64,000 bases of DNA from Exiguobacterium acetylicum. Its GTDB lineage: Bacteria; Bacillota; Bacilli; Exiguobacteriales; Exiguobacteriaceae. Of the stretch, positions 1-7,346 are shown piece by piece. The stretch covers positions 2,568,001 to 2,632,000 of the forward strand of contig NZ_CP082333.1 in the NCBI RefSeq assembly GCF_019890935.1, read 5' to 3'. The translations under genes and the position numbers were made by a program. Position 1 is the stretch's first letter, and every line of letters begins with the position of its first letter. The notes beneath the pieces were generated by a model. It saw only the letters and a list, made by a program, of their open reading frames with translations, searched no databases and had not been told where the DNA came from.

Positions 1-378
1 CTCTACGCGATGACCCCGCAACAGCTGACGGAAGTCATGCTGACGGGGCTCGTCCTACAATATGATCGCACCACGATTGCGCGTGACGCGAATCGCTTTG
101 ACGAAGTCAACGAACGTTTACAAAAAGCCTATCAGTTACTCGACAAACTGCAGGCGGGACTGCATGACGACGGTGGCATCATCACCGCACAACTCGATGC
201 CCTCTACCACTATCTTGCCGAGCAGACGTTACAGGTCTATAAGACACCAAAGGTCCTCGACGAACTACTCGAACTAGCAGAAGACTTACGCGTCACTTGG
301 CAAGCGGCACAGACCGTCGATCGACCACTCGTGCGCGCCGCACATCATCAACGATACGAAGGGATGGAATACGAATGA
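1..378 (+). CDS. FliS-like flagellin export chaperone, 5' end outside window
   Basis: A second FliS-family protein that would bind the C-terminal helix of newly made flagellin in the cytoplasm and keep it from polymerising before export. The residues TPQQLTEVML near the start and LYHYLAEQ...LAEDLRVTWQAA near the end line up with LPQDLTLMLY and LYDYMQTR...AEEFRETWKEAM of the bona fide FliS at 4841-5209. The frame is open to base 1 and FliS proteins usually have about 15-20 residues before this point, so the true start probably lies upstream; ATG at 10 is only the first in-window start. Its stop overlaps the flagellin start (ATGA), so the two are translationally coupled and this copy is probably dedicated to that flagellin. 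Confidence 0.75.
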   Translation, partial: LYAMTPQQLTEVMLTGLVLQYDRTTIARDANRFDEVNERLQKAYQLLDKLQAGLHDDGGIITAQLDALYHYLAEQTLQVYKTPKVLDELLELAEDLRVTWQAAQTVDRPLVRAAHHQRYEGMEYE

Positions 379-1265
379 GAATCACGAATAACGTCCAAGC
401 CTTGAAGGCTTATCGCAACCTCAGCATCAACCAGACGAACGTCAAGACGACGATGGATAAACTGTCGAGCGGTCAGAAAATCAACCGAGGTGCCGATGAT
501 GCAGCTGGTCTCGCGATTTCAGAGAAGATGCGTAATCGCTTGAAGGCGCTCGATAAATCGGAACAAAACGTCCTTGATGGTATTTCGATGGTCCAAACGA
601 TCGAAGGTGGTTTAAGTGAGACGCACAACCTATTGCAACGGATGCGCGAACTCGCCGTCCAAGCTGGCAACGGCACGCTCGCAACGGAAGACCGGACAGC
701 AATCCAAGAAGAGATCAACCAGCTGACGAACGAAGTCTCGCGGATCGCACAAACGACGCAGTTCAACGGGAAGGAATTGTTGAGCGGCAAGTTCAGCGAT
801 GCCGACAGTGCCCTGTTCATCCAAACGAATGCGGGTGCCAACGAAGGCATCTCGATCACGATTGACGATATGCAAGCTCTCGCGCTTGATATCAGTTCAA
901 CGACACAAACGAATCCTTTGATTCGTCCGCTTGATTTCCCGAGTGGTAGTGCACCCGAGTACGCCCTTAGCGTCATGACGGCAACGGACGCAAACGACGC
1001 AATCAGCCGGTATACGAAAGCAATCGATACAATCTCCCAGCAACGGGCACAGCTCGGCGCGATCCAGAACCGGTTCGAAGCAACGTCGTCCGTCCTCAGC
1101 GTCAGCGTCGAGAACTTGACGGCATCGGAATCACGGATTCGCGATACCGATATGGCGCGTGAGATGATGGAATATGCGAAATACAACATCCTTAACCAAT
1201 CGGGGATGGCAATGATCGCTCAAGCGAACGCCCTACCGCAAGGCGTCTTACAATTACTCAACTAA
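375..1265 (+). CDS. Flagellin (first copy)
   Basis: Structural subunit of the flagellar filament, 296 residues. The N-terminal D0/D1 region (MRITNNVQALKAYRNL, KLSSGQKINRGADDAAGLAISEKM) and the C-terminal D1/D0 region (SRIRDTDMAREMMEY, QANALPQGVLQLL) are intact and canonical; the variable middle is short, as in other small Bacillales flagellins. The frame is open upstream, but the start at 375 is fixed by the conserved MRITNN N-terminus and by the ATGA overlap with the FliS-like gene. It differs clearly from the second flagellin at 10212-11087 in its middle region and in its start MRIT versus MIIN. It has no leader of its own in the window, unlike the second copy, so it is expressed as part of a longer operon. 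A minor or specialised filament subunit is likely, but that is inference. Confidence 0.95.
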   Translation: MRITNNVQALKAYRNLSINQTNVKTTMDKLSSGQKINRGADDAAGLAISEKMRNRLKALDKSEQNVLDGISMVQTIEGGLSETHNLLQRMRELAVQAGNGTLATEDRTAIQEEINQLTNEVSRIAQTTQFNGKELLSGKFSDADSALFIQTNAGANEGISITIDDMQALALDISSTTQTNPLIRPLDFPSGSAPEYALSVMTATDANDAISRYTKAIDTISQQRAQLGAIQNRFEATSSVLSVSVENLTASESRIRDTDMAREMMEYAKYNILNQSGMAMIAQANALPQGVLQLLN

Positions 1266-1278
1266 GGAGGCAGACCCG

Positions 1279-1719
1279 ATGGATATCCGCCGCATCCAAG
1301 AAACGCAACGACTCCAGTCCTTAAAAGGTGGTCCCCGTGAAGTCGAAGCGTCGACGACGTTCTCTGCCTTGATGCAAGAGAAGCGCGACCACAAAGGTTA
1401 CGAGCGCCTGCAACAAAAGCTCGCGCTCGTCGAAGAACACGGGCAACTGCTCGCTGAAAGTCAGACAATCGAGCACCTTGAAAGCTATAAAGAAAAAATC
1501 AAGGACTTCTTAAAAGATGCCCTCGACCAATCGCAACAACTCGAAGAGAAGCGTGGCTTCAACCGCCGCGGTCGGACGAAGATTTATAAGGTCGTCGAGC
1601 AAGTCGATGCGAAGCTCCTGCAGTTGACGGATACGGTCATCTCTGGCGAATCGCGACGGCTCGATATCCTCGACCAAGTCGGCGAGATCAAAGGCATGCT
1701 CGTCAACGTCTTCGTGTAA
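1279..1719 (+). CDS. YaaR family protein (DUF327)
   Basis: A 146-residue, highly charged, mostly helical cytoplasmic protein of the YaaR/DUF327 family. Visible family features are the N-terminal MDIRRIQETQR stretch, a long amphipathic helix around residues 45-95 (LQQKLALVEEHGQLLAES...LESYKEKIKDFLKDAL), the GRTKIYKVVEQVDAKLLQLTD segment and the C-terminal LDILDQVGEIKGMLVNVFV. The molecular function is not established. It starts 13 bases after the flagellin stop behind an AAGGAGG ribosome site and is followed 25 bases later by the DUF2225 gene. Membership in a flagellin operon suggests a link to flagellar assembly or regulation, which is inference. Confidence 0.85.
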   Translation: MDIRRIQETQRLQSLKGGPREVEASTTFSALMQEKRDHKGYERLQQKLALVEEHGQLLAESQTIEHLESYKEKIKDFLKDALDQSQQLEEKRGFNRRGRTKIYKVVEQVDAKLLQLTDTVISGESRRLDILDQVGEIKGMLVNVFV

Positions 1720-1744
1720 TCTAGAATTAGAGGAGTCCCCCTAC

Positions 1745-2407
1745 ATGCCAGACTTATATCTTAAAAAGTGCATCTGCCCCTACTGCTTGAAAACGACGGA
1801 GACGAAACGTGTCCTGTCGCGACATATCCGTGTTGCCTCGACCGACTTTGATGGCTTCATCCGCCATCAAGGCGTCAATGTCTATCTCTATGAACCGATT
1901 CAGTGTAGCCATTGTCGGTTTTTCTTCCACGAGTCGTTCGGAAAGTTATCGCCGGACGTTCGAGCTACCTTACTAGATCATATCCTGCCAACGCTTCCTG
2001 TCTTACCGTTTGCTGGTACGGAGCGGACGATCGAACAGGCAATCCAGCTCTATAAGCTTTGTCTCTACACGGCTCAAGTGACGGAGCAAAAGCCAGCGAT
2101 CCAAGCAATGCTCGGCGTTCGTCTGTCCTGGTTGCATCGCTTAACCGGTCAACAGAACGAAGAACAACTTTGGGCGAGTCGAGCGATTGAGAAATATGTC
2201 TCTCTTTACGACAACTACACATCCGTCAAAGAGAGCGGGATTCCAGAAGACGTCCTTCTATTGCGGATCGCGGACCTATACGCTGTGACGAAAGACACAG
2301 ACACGGCCCGCCTCTGGTACAGTCGGTTGTTCCAAAGCAAGACGGCGACCGACAAAATCAAAAAAGACGCACGTAGCCACTGGGAATGGGTGCAAGAGCA
2401 GGACTGA
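1745..2407 (+). CDS. DUF2225 family protein, likely zinc-binding
   Basis: A 220-residue cytoplasmic protein of the DUF2225 family. The N-terminus carries CPYC (residues about 11-14) and then CSHC about 45 residues later, forming a four-cysteine zinc-knuckle-like site. The C-terminal two thirds is helical and TPR-like, with a recurring pattern of paired helices (IQLYKLCLYTAQV, IADLYAVTKDTDTARLWYSRLF). No enzymatic motif is visible and the function is unknown. It is the last gene of the FliS-like/flagellin/YaaR run and is followed at once by an intrinsic terminator. It starts behind AGAGGAG with an ATG 9 bases on. It could be a scaffold or a regulatory protein. Confidence 0.8.
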   Translation: MPDLYLKKCICPYCLKTTETKRVLSRHIRVASTDFDGFIRHQGVNVYLYEPIQCSHCRFFFHESFGKLSPDVRATLLDHILPTLPVLPFAGTERTIEQAIQLYKLCLYTAQVTEQKPAIQAMLGVRLSWLHRLTGQQNEEQLWASRAIEKYVSLYDNYTSVKESGIPEDVLLLRIADLYAVTKDTDTARLWYSRLFQSKTATDKIKKDARSHWEWVQEQD

Positions 2408-2443
2408 TCCTTGTTCGTCATCAGACGGGACAAGGATTTTTTT
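2407..2443 (+). terminator. Rho-independent terminator of first flagellin operon
   Basis: Stem ATCCTTGT / ACAAGGAT extended by CGTC/GACG around a short ATCA loop, followed by seven T residues. It begins at the stop codon of the DUF2225 gene. Confidence 0.85.
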
Positions 2444-2494
2444 CACCGCTCGTCGAAAAGAGCCAACACACTGTTTCAGGAAAGGAGGTCCGCG

Positions 2495-4234
2495 ATGCGA
2501 CCAACGTTACCGATTCTTTATTTACTGATCACCTACGGGCTGATGCTACTTGTCAGCGGAACACCGTTCGTTCCGCTGGTCGCTGTTCTTGCGACGCTAC
2601 TTGCTGTGACGTTCGTCGCGATTCAAGCCAGGCGTTGGTTCTTCCCGAAGCACTCGGAACGCTCGGTCGGCATCGCGATTCTCTTGTTCGCAAGTGGTCT
2701 CTGGATCAACTTTATCCTGACCTTCTTCCCGCACCCGCCGGAAGTCGACTCTGTTGCCAACTTGACATTGACCGCCTTCCTGATTCTGACCGCCATCGCC
2801 TTTACCCGGTTGATCGACTGGTCTTCGATTCGCCATGCACGGCTACTCTATATTGACGGTGTGCTCTTATTCGGGATGGTCTTCGTCTTTGGTTATACGG
2901 TCATCCTGCGACACTTACCAACGTTCGCACGCTCTGACATCGAATTCGTCGCTATGCTCGGCTATGCGATCAGTTTCATTGCGCAGTTGTTCTTCTTTTT
3001 GATTTTGTATGCGACAGGACTTCGTGGATTGGCACACAGACGACTGATTCAGGCGATGATGCTATTCATCTTGGCGAACTTCGGTTATTACACATTCTTC
3101 ATTCGTGATGAGTTGACGTTCGCTGCTTGCTTCTTCCCGCTCTATGCGGTCAGTTTGTTTGAGCTAGCTGTCTACTTTAAGGACGTGCCACCGAAGCAAC
3201 CGGCACGCGACCGACTCGGACGACCGTATTTGCCGTATATCAGTCTGCTTGTTCTGTTGACGGGCATCACGTTCCTTCCGATGGCGCAAGATGTCTACTT
3301 CCCGACGCTAATCATCTTGTTCTCGTTATTTATGTTCCGGCAATTTTTCTCCGAACGTCTCAATCGTCAGTTACTAACGGAACTCGAGACGTTCGAAGTC
3401 GATCTGACACACCGAATTGACCGCCATACCACACAACTCGAACTCCGGAAGGAAGAGTATCGCCGCCTGTTCCTCGCCCACCCACAACCGATCATTCGTT
3501 TCGACGGCAATGGGCATGAGAAAGCGATGAACCCGGCAGCAGAACGTTACTTCCCGCACGGCTATGTTCCTGATGCCTTAGTCGATCAATTGATTGCGGC
3601 ATTTCTGAAACTTGAAACCGGTGAAAAACAGCTGTTGATGCGCCCCGTCGACGGACGGACGTTCGAAGTGACGTTAATTCCGATTCCGGGTGAAGCGGAT
3701 TTGTACGTCATTCTGTCTGATTTGACGGAAGCCTTATCACAAGAAAAATGGCTCCAGGAACTCGGTTATCACGATGCCTTGACGAAACTTCCGAATCGCC
3801 GGTATTTCGAGGATCACCTTGGAGCGCAGCTCGCAACCTTAACCGAAGGATCGCTTCTATTCATTGATCTTGACGGCTTTAAGCAGATCAATGACCGCTA
3901 CGGACATGACGCTGGAGACTATGTCTTGCAGGAGACAGCACGTCGCTTGCAGCTCGATTTAACGCAAGATGATGTAGCAGCGCGACTCGGTGGAGATGAG
4001 TTCATCGTTTTCCTCGCCCGCAGTCGCACGGAGACGATCACCTACGCTGAGAATGTCCTCCTTCGCTTGAACGATCCGTTCTTCTTTGACGCGACTGCTA
4101 TGCAGGTCACGCCGTCAATCGGCATCGCCCGTTATCCAGACGATGGTCGGACGACAAGTCTACTCTTGATTCGCGCCGACGAAGCGATGTACACCGTCAA
4201 GCAAGAAGACAAGAACGCCTACCGCTTTAAATGA
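2495..4234 (+). CDS. Membrane diguanylate cyclase, PAS-GGDEF
   Basis: Probably makes cyclic di-GMP from two GTP. Residues 1-285 hold about eight hydrophobic helices (MASE-type membrane sensor), followed by a PAS-like segment (EEYRRLFLAHPQPIIRFDG, about 315-420) and a C-terminal GGDEF domain from LGYHDALTKLPNRRYF onward, with an intact GGDEF at ARLGGDEFIVF. The inhibitory RxxD site that normally lies five residues before GGDEF reads TQDD here, so the arginine is missing and product feedback through that site is unlikely. The start was set at the ATG behind AAAGGAGG (2481-2488); upstream codons overlap the previous terminator. It stands alone as a single-gene unit between two terminators. Position between two flagellar operons fits a role in motile-to-sessile switching. 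Confidence 0.9.
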   Translation: MRPTLPILYLLITYGLMLLVSGTPFVPLVAVLATLLAVTFVAIQARRWFFPKHSERSVGIAILLFASGLWINFILTFFPHPPEVDSVANLTLTAFLILTAIAFTRLIDWSSIRHARLLYIDGVLLFGMVFVFGYTVILRHLPTFARSDIEFVAMLGYAISFIAQLFFFLILYATGLRGLAHRRLIQAMMLFILANFGYYTFFIRDELTFAACFFPLYAVSLFELAVYFKDVPPKQPARDRLGRPYLPYISLLVLLTGITFLPMAQDVYFPTLIILFSLFMFRQFFSERLNRQLLTELETFEVDLTHRIDRHTTQLELRKEEYRRLFLAHPQPIIRFDGNGHEKAMNPAAERYFPHGYVPDALVDQLIAAFLKLETGEKQLLMRPVDGRTFEVTLIPIPGEADLYVILSDLTEALSQEKWLQELGYHDALTKLPNRRYFEDHLGAQLATLTEGSLLFIDLDGFKQINDRYGHDAGDYVLQETARRLQLDLTQDDVAARLGGDEFIVFLARSRTETITYAENVLLRLNDPFFFDATAMQVTPSIGIARYPDDGRTTSLLLIRADEAMYTVKQEDKNAYRFK

Positions 4235-4240
4235 ACGGCA

Positions 4241-4278
4241 AAATGCCCCGTCCACAGAAATGGACAGGGCATTTTTTG
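4241..4278. terminator. Terminator between convergent genes
   Basis: Stem AATGCCCCGTCC / GGACAGGGCATT with loop ACAGAAAT, followed by six T residues on the plus strand. It ends the diguanylate cyclase gene and may also serve the convergent minus-strand fli operon. Confidence 0.85.
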
Positions 4279-4286
4279 TCATGAGC

Positions 4287-4463
4287 TTACGACTCACGAC
4301 GATATTTTTCTTCTTCATAGGCATCCGGTGCATCGGAGACAGGGCGTTCGAATTCTTCCCATGATTCCGATTCAACGTCCGGTTCAATAAACTGATCGTA
4401 CGAGCCGTCCGATTGGAAATACGGCTGCGGTACGGGACGCTTCTTGTCTTCCCGCTTGGTCAC
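4287..4463 (-). CDS. Small acidic/basic hypothetical protein at end of fliDST operon
   Basis: A 58-residue hydrophilic protein that I do not recognise. The first third is basic (VTKREDKKRPVPQPYFQ) and the rest is strongly acidic (EPDVESESWEEFERP, DAYEEEKYRRES), with no membrane segment or cysteine. The GTG start at 4463 is preferred because a GGAGGG ribosome site lies 8 bases before it; an upstream in-frame GTG would place that site inside the coding region. It follows fliT by 27 bases on the same strand and ends at a shared terminator, so it is probably the last gene of flaG-fliD-fliS-fliT. It could be a lineage-specific flagellar accessory protein; that is inference from position only. Confidence 0.6.
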   Translation of the reverse strand: MTKREDKKRPVPQPYFQSDGSYDQFIEPDVESESWEEFERPVSDAPDAYEEEKYRRES

Positions 4464-4490
4464 GAAAGATCCCTCCCTCACACAAGAAAG

Positions 4491-4844
4491 TTACTGACGA
4501 GAATCAAAATACGGTGAAAAACTATGATCGACTTCCTCGTACGGATCGACGTACGATTTACGACTCGTTTGCGTCTGACGCAACTGACTGATTTGTACCC
4601 CTAATTTAGCCGTTTCCGCTGATAATTTCAAGTCGATTTTTCGACTATCAGCGACGAGTTCCTGGATGACGGCTTGATTGGCACCAGCGAGCAGATTCGA
4701 GTGTGCCGCGATGAATGCTTCTCGTTCGTTCAGCAGACCTTGAATCTTCTCGATCCATTCGTCATACGTCTCTTCATTCGGCGTTTGATCAAGCAGTTCA
4801 ATCAGCCGTTTCGTCTTCAGGCAAAGCGGATCGAGCGGACTCAT
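4491..4844 (-). CDS. fliT: FliT-like flagellar chaperone
   Basis: A 117-residue helical protein in the fliT position. FliT-family proteins chaperone the cap protein FliD in the cytoplasm. The sequence begins MSPLDPLCLKTKRLIELLDQ and consists of long amphipathic helices (YDEWIEKIQGLLNEREAF, VIQELVADSRKIDLKLSAETAKL), which fits the family, but sequence identity within FliT is low, so the call rests partly on gene order. The ATG at 4844 overlaps the fliS stop (ATGA), indicating coupled translation. The C-terminal 25 residues (TSRKSYVDPYEEVDHSFSPY) look disordered. Confidence 0.7.
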   Translation of the reverse strand: MSPLDPLCLKTKRLIELLDQTPNEETYDEWIEKIQGLLNEREAFIAAHSNLLAGANQAVIQELVADSRKIDLKLSAETAKLGVQISQLRQTQTSRKSYVDPYEEVDHSFSPYFDSRQ

Positions 4845-5209
4845 CGTTGCCGTGCGAGTTTCATCGCTTCTTTCCACGTCTCGCGGAATTCTTCGGCAAA
4901 GCCGATCACTTCATCAATTGCAACGAGATCGTTTTTTACGTTCGCATCAATTAAACGCGTTTGCATATAGTCATACAAACTGTTCAAATCTTTTGACAGG
5001 GCAATCGATTGATTGAGCGTCAGTTGCAACTCACTGATGATGGCTTGTGCCTTTTGGATATTCGTATTTTTTTGTTCAATCATCTTCTGTTCGATCGCAC
5101 GTTTCGCAAGCATCGAGAATTTGATCAATCCTTCATATAACATTAGTGTTAAGTCTTGAGGTAACGCTGTCGTTACCGAGTTCGTCTGATACGTAGCATA
5201 AGGGTTCAT
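4841..5209 (-). CDS. fliS: Flagellar chaperone FliS
   Basis: Cytoplasmic export chaperone for flagellin, 122 residues, the usual family size. Hallmarks are the N-terminal MNPYATYQTNSV, then LPQDLTLMLYEGLIKF, and the C-terminal LYDYMQTRLIDAN...EEFRETWKEAMKLA. The start at 5209 has AAAGGAGG seven bases upstream; the longer open frame upstream lies inside fliD and is not used. It follows fliD closely and overlaps fliT by 4 bases. In Bacillus subtilis FliS also works with FliW and CsrA to tie flagellin synthesis to export, and both partners are present at 26.8-27.5 kb. Confidence 0.95.
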   Translation of the reverse strand: MNPYATYQTNSVTTALPQDLTLMLYEGLIKFSMLAKRAIEQKMIEQKNTNIQKAQAIISELQLTLNQSIALSKDLNSLYDYMQTRLIDANVKNDLVAIDEVIGFAEEFRETWKEAMKLARQR

Positions 5210-5223
5210 TGCGTTTCCTCCTT

Positions 5224-6792
5224 TTATCCTTGTCCGAGATAGCCGGCAAGCGTCGCTGATTGACTGTTTGCTTGGTTCATCGCTTGTTCCATTGCCGCGA
5301 ATCGGCGATAGTAACTGTCTTCTTTTCGTTTTAACTTGTCTTCCCACGACAACATGCTCTTATCGAGATCAGCGAGTGATTTCCCGAGTCGATATGTCGT
5401 CGCAACCGCTCCGTCCCGTCCAGCAACACCGGAAATCTTATCGCGGAGTGTTGTCGCAAAGCCTTGAATCTGGCGAACGAAACCGTCAATTCCGTTTTGA
5501 CTTGGAACTGGATTACCTTGCCCATCCTTCGTCGGTTCCGGGGCGTCAGCAGTAAACAGTTTAAAAACACCTTCCGGCTGTTCTTCAAGCATCTTCTTCA
5601 GTTTCGTCTCATCGATTTTTAGCTTACCACCGTCACGGAAATCACTCGTTGAAGTAATTCCGATTTGTGACAAGTACTGGAGTTGGATCGTATCCGTACC
5701 TGACGTATACGAGTAACCCGTATCGATTTTCGACGAAATCGCACTCCGAAACTGATTCATGCCGTCCTGTAAGTAGCTATCGTTTTTCAACACACCACTC
5801 ATCGCTTTTTCTTCCCACTTCTTAACTTCGTCCTCACTCAATTCTTTGCGCTGGGCATCCGTCAATGGCTGGAAATCACGATATTTCTCTTCACGGACTT
5901 TTTTGTTCATCTTATCGATGACGTCGTTGTATTTATCGACGAAGTTTTTGATCGAATCAAAGTTTTTCTGTGTATCCAGTGCCGTATTGATCGTCGTCGC
6001 TGTCGTCGTGACATTGTTCAAGGTAATTGTCAGACCGTTTTGCGTGAACGTATTCGTAGTCTGTTCGAGTTGTTGTCCACCAATCGTGTATTTAGCGTTC
6101 TGCCCTTCACGACCGAATGTTGCATCCTGTGAATTAACCTTTGCAGTATTATCTGATGCATCGACGATCGAAATATCTGCACCTGCGGGATTTAGGTTAC
6201 CAGTACTCGTTTTTGTTAAAACAAGTTTTCCTGTTAAATCATTGAACACAGCGTTCATCCCAAGACTTGTTTTACCATTGATTGCTGCTGTTAAGTCAGA
6301 AATCTTTTGCGTTGCGTCCAGTTGCAGTGTCTCCGTCACGGCTTTGCCTGTTGCATCGAACGTATTGATCTGGACATTGATTTTCCCATCCGCATCTTTC
6401 GTGAACAATCCACTTTCTTCAAGTGTTGCGTCACTTTTCTTCCCAGTTGCTGCGACCATAGTCACCGAGGCCGCACTAGCCAGTTGATCAATACTGTCAA
6501 TTGTCACACTACCGGCTGACGCCGCTGGACTTGCTGTCACCGTTAACGCCGTCGGATTCGAACTCGTAACGATCTTGGTTTGATAATTCTTCGACAACAA
6601 CATGTCGCCTGCCGCTGTCCGGAAATCAAGCAATACTCGGTTCATTTCTCGATATGCATCGCGTTGCCAAGTTAGTGTCTGTTTTTTTTGAGATAACCGA
6701 TCGACCGGCGCTCGTTCCGCCTGCATTAATTGTTTGATCATCGTTTCGGTATCAATACCACTCGCAAGACCACTCAGTCGAATGCCTGCCAT
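5224..6792 (-). CDS. fliD: Flagellar hook-associated protein 2 (filament cap) FliD
   Basis: Cap protein that sits on the filament tip and folds flagellin subunits into place; 522 residues. The N-terminus MAGIRLSGLASGIDTETMIKQLMQAERAP and the following LTWQRDAYREMNRVLLDFR are classic FliD_N. The middle is rich in Thr/Ser beta segments (D2-D3), and the C-terminus (SLADLDKSMLSWEDKLKRKEDSYYRRFAAMEQAM) is the FliD_C coiled coil that packs on the filament. An ATG preceded by an AAGGA-type site starts the gene 17 bases after flaG. It sits in the usual flaG-fliD-fliS-fliT order, all on the minus strand, downstream of a sigma-D-like promoter. Confidence 0.96.
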   Translation of the reverse strand: MAGIRLSGLASGIDTETMIKQLMQAERAPVDRLSQKKQTLTWQRDAYREMNRVLLDFRTAAGDMLLSKNYQTKIVTSSNPTALTVTASPAASAGSVTIDSIDQLASAASVTMVAATGKKSDATLEESGLFTKDADGKINVQINTFDATGKAVTETLQLDATQKISDLTAAINGKTSLGMNAVFNDLTGKLVLTKTSTGNLNPAGADISIVDASDNTAKVNSQDATFGREGQNAKYTIGGQQLEQTTNTFTQNGLTITLNNVTTTATTINTALDTQKNFDSIKNFVDKYNDVIDKMNKKVREEKYRDFQPLTDAQRKELSEDEVKKWEEKAMSGVLKNDSYLQDGMNQFRSAISSKIDTGYSYTSGTDTIQLQYLSQIGITSTSDFRDGGKLKIDETKLKKMLEEQPEGVFKLFTADAPEPTKDGQGNPVPSQNGIDGFVRQIQGFATTLRDKISGVAGRDGAVATTYRLGKSLADLDKSMLSWEDKLKRKEDSYYRRFAAMEQAMNQANSQSATLAGYLGQG

Positions 6793-6809
6793 ACAATCAG
6801 TCCTTTCTA

Positions 6810-7166
6810 TTAAATCCGTTTATCGATCAATTGATTAAACTCCATGAATGCCGCAAAAAAATCAAGTTCTTTTTTACTCGGAATTTCTTGTACGACGTTA
6901 TTATTCGAATCAACGACTTGAATGTAATATTCGTTCAGCTGTTCATGTTTGACGAACTTCAAGCCGGTCCGTTGCAGTTCAAGTTTAATGTTTGCTTGTT
7001 CCATCGCTGTTTCGAGTTTCGTAATATGTTGGGGTGTTGGTAGGACAACGACTCCTTCTTCTGCAAGTGCTTCCTGATTCGCCTCCACAAACACATTTCG
7101 TGTCGCTTCGTACGGTAGTACGTTCGAAGGCAGATGAAGGCGAATTTCCGTATTGATGGAATTCAT
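6810..7166 (-). CDS. flaG: Flagellar protein FlaG
   Basis: A 118-residue FlaG-family protein. The conserved C-terminal core is clear: LKFVKHEQLNEYYIQVVDS, then NNNVVQEIPSKKELDFFAAFMEF. The first half, with the LPYEATRNVFVEANQEALAEEG region, is variable as usual. FlaG affects filament length in several bacteria, but its biochemical role is not settled. It is the first gene of the flaG-fliD-fliS-fliT transcript, with a GGAGTGAA ribosome site and a sigma-D-like promoter about 35 bases upstream. The AT-rich glycosyltransferase island begins just beyond this promoter. Confidence 0.92.
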   Translation of the reverse strand: MNSINTEIRLHLPSNVLPYEATRNVFVEANQEALAEEGVVVLPTPQHITKLETAMEQANIKLELQRTGLKFVKHEQLNEYYIQVVDSNNNVVQEIPSKKELDFFAAFMEFNQLIDKRI

Positions 7167-7201
7167 AGTCGTTCACTCCTAATTTAATGTCTTTACTCAA
7201 T

Positions 7202-7228
7202 ATATCGGTTATGGAATTAAAATTTTTG
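7202..7228 (-). promoter_or_regulatory. Sigma-D-like promoter of flaG-fliDST
   Basis: On the minus strand CAAA, 15 bases, then ACCGATAT, close to the motility sigma consensus TAAA-N15-GCCGATAT. It lies 36 bases before the flaG start. One mismatch in each element. Confidence 0.7.
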
Positions 7229-7299
7229 AGAGGAATAGATTAAAAGAACACTTAATTTTATTTATGAACTTTTCACTCACTTTTTCTTTTTATTACTTG

Positions 7300-7331
7300 A
7301 AAAAAAATGACTCCTAAACTGGAGCCATTTT
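7300..7331 (-). terminator. Terminator of the glycosyltransferase genes
   Basis: Minus-strand stem ATGGCTCC / GGAGTCAT (one G-U pair) with a six-base loop, followed by eight T residues, 15 bases after the stop of the glycosyltransferase gene. Confidence 0.8.
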
Positions 7332-7346
7332 GATCTTAAAATTTGG

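Noticed and set aside
473-1189. Long minus-strand open frame opposite the first flagellin
   Set aside because: It lacks a ribosome site and family features, and the flagellin on the plus strand is unmistakable. It is a codon-bias shadow.
5846-6487. 213-codon plus-strand frame opposite fliD, hydrophobic
   Set aside because: The hydrophobicity arises from reading the complement of charged and Thr-rich fliD codons; there is no start signal.
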